A DNA stretch of 64,000 nucleotides from Stichopus chloronotus. Lineage: Eukaryota > Echinodermata > Holothuroidea > Aspidochirotida > Stichopodidae. Below are positions 57,640 to 64,000 of the stretch, in pieces. The stretch is from NCBI GenBank assembly GCA_021234535.1, contig CM037843.1:37883200-37947199 (forward strand), given 5' to 3'. Numbering within the stretch: position 1 is the stretch's first letter; every line of letters begins with the position of its first letter. Under the pieces are notes generated by a model. That model saw nothing but the letters and a program-made list of their open reading frames with translations. It did not search any database and was not told the origin of the DNA. The position numbers and the translations under genes were made by a program.

Positions 57640-57765
57640 TCGACAACATGATATCATACATGATTATGTTTCTCGAGAGCTACTTTTGTAGCCTTTCCTC
57701 ATATCTTTGACTTAAACCTAAACTTGAGACATGATATCATGTATGATATACATATCTCGAGAAGC
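57640..57765. repeat. Inverted and direct copies of an ATGATATCAT-containing word
   Basis: ACATGATATCATACATGATT and TTTCTCGAGA (57648-57678) are followed by ACATGATATCATGTATGATA and TACATATCTCGAGA (57729-57762). The second copy matches 34139-34160 (GTATGATATACATGTCTCGAGA with one change), so the word is dispersed. Confidence 0.65.
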
Positions 57766-60700
57766 AAACATGAAACCTTTTACAAAAAAAGAAAAAGAAA
57801 AAAACGTCAGGCTCTTGGATAAGCCGCATCAAATTGTGCTATCGTATCAAAAGTAAGTTCTATACCCATGTTTTGAAGGTCAGTTGATCTTAGGTAACAT
57901 CCAGTGGGTATTAGGTAAAACATGGCATATGCTAAACAGCATCCTATAGGTAAACAGTAAACTGAAAAGCTCGATAACTTTGCATCATTTTCTGACGTAA
58001 TACCTGTAACCTACACAATTTACTTATATTTTTCGTGATTGAAAAGCTTTCATGTGAGAGGGAAGAAATAGCATCTGGGGATTTTGACAGCAATCGATAT
58101 CAACATTCACGCACTCATCACACATTGTCAGATGTGCGATCACATTTCTACAGCGGCAGTGCGAGTCAACTAGGTGCTCCGATTTACTCCGATACAGTCC
58201 CATTCAAACTCTTTCCCGTTCGCGACCTTCAACCTTGCGTTACGTTTAATAATAACAGCAAACCTATTCAAATCGTTTTTTGTTCTGACGCTCCTCTAAT
58301 TAGATAAATTTGCATGAAGCAAATAAGCCCCTTTTAAAAACATTACATCATACAGGGGCAGATCTACAGTGTGAGGGTGGAACATAACAAGGACACATAT
58401 ATCTGCGCAAGAAATCAGTTGGCAGGGAGGGTACTAAGAAAAATTTTGGCTTTGCAAGTCCCCCAGATGGCCGAAACGGCACTCCCCGAGTATAAGCTGC
58501 AGGTAACCAGCCTTGACAAAGAGATCTCATACCTGCAATTTCTCATTTAATGAAAAAAAAAAAATCTATGAAAGGTGACAATAAATATAAGATTTGTTGA
58601 TATGGTATAAGAGTCCCAAGGAATTTATACTTCAACCCCCACTATTTTCGTTGCAAGGGGCATTAGTCCCAAGGCTCCCCCAGTTTTTCCTCCGCAACTG
58701 TTTTTAGGACTGAGTGGGGAATTTGTGGTAGGAGGGGGGTCGAGGCTCAAGTGGCGCCCTTCAACACTTACATTCTAGCTAGAATTGTGGGAAGACTAAG
58801 TGGAGCGCGACCATTCGTAACAGAATAAATAAACCCCTTAGATAGCTGGAAATCTTCTCAGGCGCCACAGTCACCCTTTGCACTCTTGTGACGCCCCTCA
58901 AAAACCCTTTCCTTCAGGGTCATGACTCATTTGCCCCGGCCACGCAGCTAGATGCCGGCTTAGTGCGACAAATGTGTAGAATTGCATATTTCCATCTACA
59001 AAATACATTTTATTCCCTAATTATTCAGTGAAACAATATTTTTGGCCCACCTTTGGGATGTATCATGTTGCCCCCCCCCCCACTACCCCATTTGGATCGT
59101 CAGTTCTCAAGTGAAGGGGGAACCGTCATTCCTTAAGCATTGCGATATTACTGGAAGCCTTGGATTGGATCCAATGTCAGTGAACATTTTGACTGGAAGA
59201 CTACTCGCGGCGCGGTTGTCAAAAATAAAAAAAAAATACTCTATTAGAACAGATGACTATAAGCCGAATGTTTGTTTTTTGTTTGCAACGGAAGGCCTAT
59301 AACCGGTATAAAGACGTCAGCAAATTAATTAATTAATTTATTTATGACATCTCGCGTTATTTGACCTGGTGCATGGTGATTTTATATATTAATTTTAAAG
59401 TGAAATAAACACGGACGTCCATTGTAACTTCTGGTCAACTCTCGGCTGTGGTCATCATCTTGAAATTGGCTTTTATTCCCATCAGTAGGCAACACTATCG
59501 GGAAGGGGAGGGGAAGGGGGAGATTAATTGAGAACTAAAATAGTGAGAGTAAACATGAAAATACTTTTATCACCGTGATGCGACTACTCTGTCTCGTATT
59601 GATCATAAGAAATAAAGGGGCTCTTTGGTGAGTTGATATCGATAAGTTTGTGGGGATTTTCAAGAGGTCAACCACGTTTCAATGCATATAATTAGCATAA
59701 TCAGTCAAGTTTAACATCCAGGAGTGATGAAAGCTGTCGTTTTTTACACGGACTTGTACTGGCAGTGTGCATATGTATTTAATAATAAGGTGAAAACTGT
59801 TTGGTCACAAATTTTCTAAAAACTAAAACCATACTGAATCGTTAATTTCTTACTTGTTAATGCTCTTTTGTGTGTGACACATGGGGGGGGGGATCCACTC
59901 AATTTGACCATTTCTACTAAGTATGTGAAGGAAACCTGACAGCTGTAGGGAAATTTAGTGAATTTCAGTAGACAACTCGATGTGTCTCTTTTTGTTTTCC
60001 TGTAATACATTAATGAAGTAATTATGACAATCAGGGCAAGAAAGTATATTACAAAATAAGATCTCAACCATCACTGGTAAATGATGGTATAGCGTCATGA
60101 GTTTATCCATTCAGTCCCGACCCCAATAAAATACACAAATAAAAATGTTAAGGCGAAGAGTTAGACCTGAAATAAATCAGAATTGCCCGGGAATAATCTT
60201 ACGGCGATACTGAGGCTTTAAAAATCCACATTCTCAAAAAAAAAAAAAAAAAAAATGCAAACAGCAGCCCAAAATTATTACATGCTCTGCAACAATAGAA
60301 CCCCACTTCTACCCGACACAACTTCTGATTCACCCGCACCCCCATGCGCATGTGTATGATATGTATCACATTACACATTGTACCATTGTAACACTAATTT
60401 ACAAATATTTACTGCAACATGCCAAAAACTAGAAATCAAGGGCCTCTTTGAGAATCCCGGCCAATATATCTCGCCTACCATATTCCATTCAATGGGTAAT
60501 GAGGTAGGCCTAGCCCTAAACGTTAAAATGTAAGCTGGACTGATAGAGCAGGACAGCTCACACCTAGCAAATTACAGGGCTGATTAATAAATAAGGATCG
60601 CCATCACCACCCGCAATACCGCCCAGGATTTTGAGTCCTGCAGCGCCAGTAATTCAATTGCCTTTTTGAGTGCATGTACTTATTGGATAGACTTGCTTCT

Positions 60701-61130
60701 TTGTTTTGTTGGCTCGCCACCGAGCCATGACAAGATCATCAGTCGGAGGACGAACTACGTTAATAAACATAACGAAAAGGGTGCAAAAATTATCAATGCA
60801 AACCATCCAAAAGAATGCAAACACAATCATAATCCAGGACAAAAATAACTTTAGTTAACGGTACCATGGTTAATTTATACGATCAGTCTATACATAATTT
60901 TAAAGTCTCCGTTTCCTGGTTTTAGAGAAAAAGTTTTGTGTCATGTCAAAGTCATGTTCTCGAATCGTCTTGACTGACATTTGCCTCGTCTCCATGGGGA
61001 TGACTTTGTATATTGTCGCACTCTTTTCTTGCCGATCACTGTCCTCATCATTTCTTTATGCATCGATCCAGTGAAAATGGACACATCGTATGACAAGCCA
61101 TCTTAGTTTTTATCACAGAGTTAGACATAT
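57766..61130. other. Intergenic spacer, no supported gene
   Basis: Contains a 90-codon + frame at 58035-58307 and small frames near 60660-60848 on both strands, none with a recognisable domain. There are G/C runs at about 59071-59080 and 59883-59892, and a poly-A run at 60238-60255. Confidence 0.4.
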
Positions 61131-61134
61131 TTTC

Positions 61135-61705
61135 AAAATGATTGAAGATATATCTTCAATTTATTAAAGATATCTCTATAAGATGCCATTCTAACTAATT
61201 AAGATATCTTTTATTCACTTATAGATATCTCTAAATCAATAGATGTCTTGAAATAAATTGTAGATATCTCTATATAAGTTCAATGACACAAAAAGCTATG
61301 TTAATGAATTAAATGTGTACTTAGACTATCTCTAAAGATATCTTAAATAGGAGTTAAAGATACCTATAATTCGAATTTAAAGTATTTTAATGAACTATAG
61401 AGTTTCTTTAAGTTTGATTCAAGATTATTTTTACTCTAAAATTAAAGGTTTTTTCCAATGAAACTTCTTCAAATGGTTTCATGATATCTTAAAAAATATA
61501 TCTTGAATTGAATTAAAGATAACTTTAAGAGATTTAAAATTTCTTTACATGAATTAAAGTTATCCGAAAAGCCGTTGGCATCAAAGTATCTCTAATTATT
61601 TGGAGATAACTAATTAAATATATCTGAAAATAGTAAATGATATCTTAAAATAATTAAAGATATATCTTTAAGTAATTAAAAATATCTTTTGATAATGAAC
61701 GATAC
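61135..61705. repeat. Palindromic low-complexity island, AAAGATATCTTTA words
   Basis: About 570 bp of degenerate TTAAAGATATCT, AGATATCTCTA, AAGATATATCTTCAA and AATTAAAGATA words. The core AGATATCT is its own reverse complement, so the stretch can form many alternative short hairpins. Confidence 0.88.
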
Positions 61706-62289
61706 TCTATATTTGTGAAAATGTAGTTAATTCTATTCACTGTCTGTGTGAAGATGTAGTACATTCTATCCACTACCTCTAATTACTTAAATTCTGGAAT
61801 ACAACCAAATGACTTGTTCTACTATCCCATGAGGTGTAGATAAGGAGCAGTTAATATTGTTATATGAATTAAATTGTGCTAAAATTCGCTGCAATTACCG
61901 ACGCGATGTTAGGCCTATCCAAGAGTCAATTTTAATACTCACATATTGTAGGCCTACACATTGTTGGTATGCAACACACCTGTTTATTTTTGCTTGAATT
62001 AATATATGTGCCGCCTCGAGCTATATCAATCCTATTATAACTGTTTTTCACCACTTCCCGCAAATTTCAGTATTCTAATAGGCCTAGTGTGTTTGAGGTG
62101 TATGATTACTGGAGGCTGACAACCGCGTTTTTATCTCTGACAGACAGACTGTACGACAAACGCGTATTGTCAACCCCTCACAATAACAAACACTGATCGT
62201 TGGTAAACAACTCCAGACTACCTTTGACCTATGAACTTGGTATCGAAGACTTTACGCTATATAGGCCCTATGTGTATGGCATGTTGATA

Positions 62290-63110
62290 AGGCAGCGGGA
62301 GCCTAACATAAGCCTAAGCTAGCAACACTTCCGAAGAGGATTCGCCGATAATGTGAGTGGAAGTAATAAACCTAGTAATATCGGACTTACATGATTACGT
62401 TTTTGGAAATCTAAGATGTGCTCAATTTATGGTGAATTGTGATCGTGGGAATGGGTACCAGTAAATCGTGGGGTAGAGGAAACAAAAGTAATTTGTTATG
62501 GGATGAGCGATATTTTACTGGCTAGTACTGTGGTAGGCTTTACACTAATACTTTAGTTACTTATTGCAAACCTTTACGCCAACACTGGCAACAGTAAGGC
62601 CTAAGCTAAAGTAAGTCCTAACATAGGGCAATGTTCCCTAACTTAGTCCATCGTAATTAATGTCGTACCCTCGTGAATGTAACAGTATCTTCTACGTCGT
62701 GACAGGCCCAACATACTTTGTTGCACTTTCTAGGTCTAGCCCAGCCCCTAGGACTATCATGAGCCTATCGAGTATTGGGAGTGTGCTGTTACTGCCTAAC
62801 TTATATGCTGACAATTACTCAGTGGGCCTAAGTTAGTCCTAGTATTGTATTACATCTAAGTTGAGTTCTAACATTAGTTTGAGCCCACTCGTAGTCATAC
62901 TCAAGCTGGTCAGCCTAGGCCTAGGTTAGTTACTTCCAACATTAGAACCAATGTTAGGCTCAAACAAGTGAGGTATGCCTAAGCTAACTCACTGTAAGTG
63001 TAACATTAAGCTGTAAAAATAAATTGTGAGTAAGGCCTTAATTTTTCTCCCATCTCAGTGTTTCACTTCTACCATAAAATTATATAGGGCCTAGACCTAA
63101 CTTACTGTGC
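62290..63110. repeat. Palindromic low-complexity island, TAGGCCTA/TTAGGCTAA words
   Basis: The words GGCCTAAG, CTTAGGC, CCTAGGCCTAGG, TAACATTAG, CTAATGTTA and AAGTTAGTCCTA recur with substitutions and in both orientations over about 800 bp. No reading frame of note. Confidence 0.78.
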
Positions 63111-64000
63111 TTGACTATTGATGTTTGTGTCAACATTTGGGTGCAACTGCAGAATGCAACGTCTCCATAGTATAACTATAAGGCATTAAGAGTAAACGCA
63201 CACAGTTGAGACTCAGAAGGAGCAGTTACTGTGACTATGACTGAACTGTCTCAACTCTGAAAATAGCAGAACAGTGATACAGTATGATGTACACAGGGAT
63301 GATCCTTAAGCAACTGAAAATGGTTGTCCCAAGGACAACCAGCTGCAAAAATTTGGTTGTCCTCCCGAAAATTTGGTCGCCCTCCACAACGGACATATAA
63401 AGACAAGAAATGTGCAAGATGTGTATTTTGCACAGTCAAGACCATGTTTTTATTTGTCTTTCGTATACAGGTTGAAACTTTCCACAGCTAAATTATACTA
63501 CTGACTTGTAACTTAAAAGTAATGCTCAGGGTTTATCCAAAGGGAAGGGGGGGGGGGGGTTTCCAGAAGGAGGCTGGTAAAATTCCACCTTTTCACTTTG
63601 ATAATAAAAAAATGTCATTATCTAGAATCATTGATGCTGTAAAGTATATATCATATAGAAGAAAATCTCTGTATAATATAATGTTTGTTTCAAATCAAAA
63701 TATGATACATTACTAATCTTGAACGGTACTATCACTATTTAGAAAATTCATACCAGCTCTCCTTGCACGTAGCACATATGGCTGAATTCTTCGACTGCGA
63801 TCATCTATCTGGTACTCGCTGTGTACTGTATGTGCATGTCTGGTACAGTAACATCAGTTGAAACATGATCGTACACTGAGGCTGTTTGTTTGGCTTTTTA
63901 CGTACCGTGGATTTCAGGTTGTTTTGACGGTTTTTTGTGAAAGAAAACAGATGTTTTGGAATGGAGTTCATGCATGTTAAATATTTTGGTTGCATCTCAG
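63111..64000. other. Right-edge spacer, no supported gene
   Basis: Contains a short perfect palindrome, TGGTTGTCC-CAA-GGACAACCA, at 63321-63341, with related GGTTGTCC/GGTCGCCC words just after it, and a G-run at about 63547-63559. No gene is visible before the window ends. Confidence 0.5.

Noticed and set aside
60654..60848. Hydrophobic minus-strand frame that might suggest a membrane segment
   Set aside because: Only 62 codons, overlapped by an equally long + frame, and no receptor motif or splice context.
1..64000. tRNA, rRNA, CRISPR and bacterial-type promoters
   Set aside because: No intact tRNA-like cloverleaf with B-box, no rRNA core sequence and no spaced identical repeats with unique spacers were found by eye; a tRNAscan and Rfam search would be decisive.

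Overview
The window is nuclear DNA from an animal, most likely a marine invertebrate deuterostome. An echinoderm, perhaps a holothurian, is my best guess, and this is inference. It is AT-rich. Genes are split by ordinary GT...AG introns of about 0.4-3.5 kb, and long non-coding stretches are filled with degenerate tandem repeats and G/C homopolymer runs. I see no bacterial-type operons, CRISPR arrays, rRNA or convincing tRNA genes.

Two protein-coding genes lie head to tail on the + strand, and all their exons join in frame. Gene 1 (8173-28989, 19 coding exons, 1118 residues) encodes a protein I cannot name. It has two N-terminal cadherin-like beta-sandwich repeats, a U-box-like domain, a small Cys/His-rich module, many TPR-like helices and a basic Ser/Arg/Gly/Ala-rich linker. 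This suggests a TPR-scaffolded ubiquitin ligase. Gene 2 (36855-51775, 11 coding exons, 474 residues) is ERLEC1 (XTP3-B), the ER-lumen lectin of ER-associated degradation. It has a signal peptide, two MRH lectin domains with their sugar-contacting residues, and a 17-threonine run in the linker. Both genes have functions linked to ubiquitin or ERAD, but nothing in the sequence shows co-regulation.

Layout: 1-830 is a decayed reverse-transcriptase fragment; 831-8172 is non-coding with a dimeric ~280-bp tandem array (4370-5030), an inverted member of a ~155-bp repeat family (5100-5385) and a TCGATAAA-rich palindromic island (6120-6930). Gene 1 follows. The 28990-36854 spacer holds poly-C/G tracts, a three-copy minisatellite and an AATCC-type palindromic island. 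Gene 2 follows. From 51776 to 64000 there is a probable 2-kb 3' UTR, then no supported gene, but a near-perfect 109-bp foldback element at 57377-57485 and three further palindromic islands.

The two patterns most worth following are these. First, a dispersed ~155-bp tandem repeat family, found in introns of both genes and between them, carries AGGTCA-type half-sites, including exact AGGTCAAAGGTCA (DR1) sequences as bound by RXR/HNF4/COUP-class nuclear receptors. Second, there is a set of low-complexity islands, each built from a different short self-complementary word.
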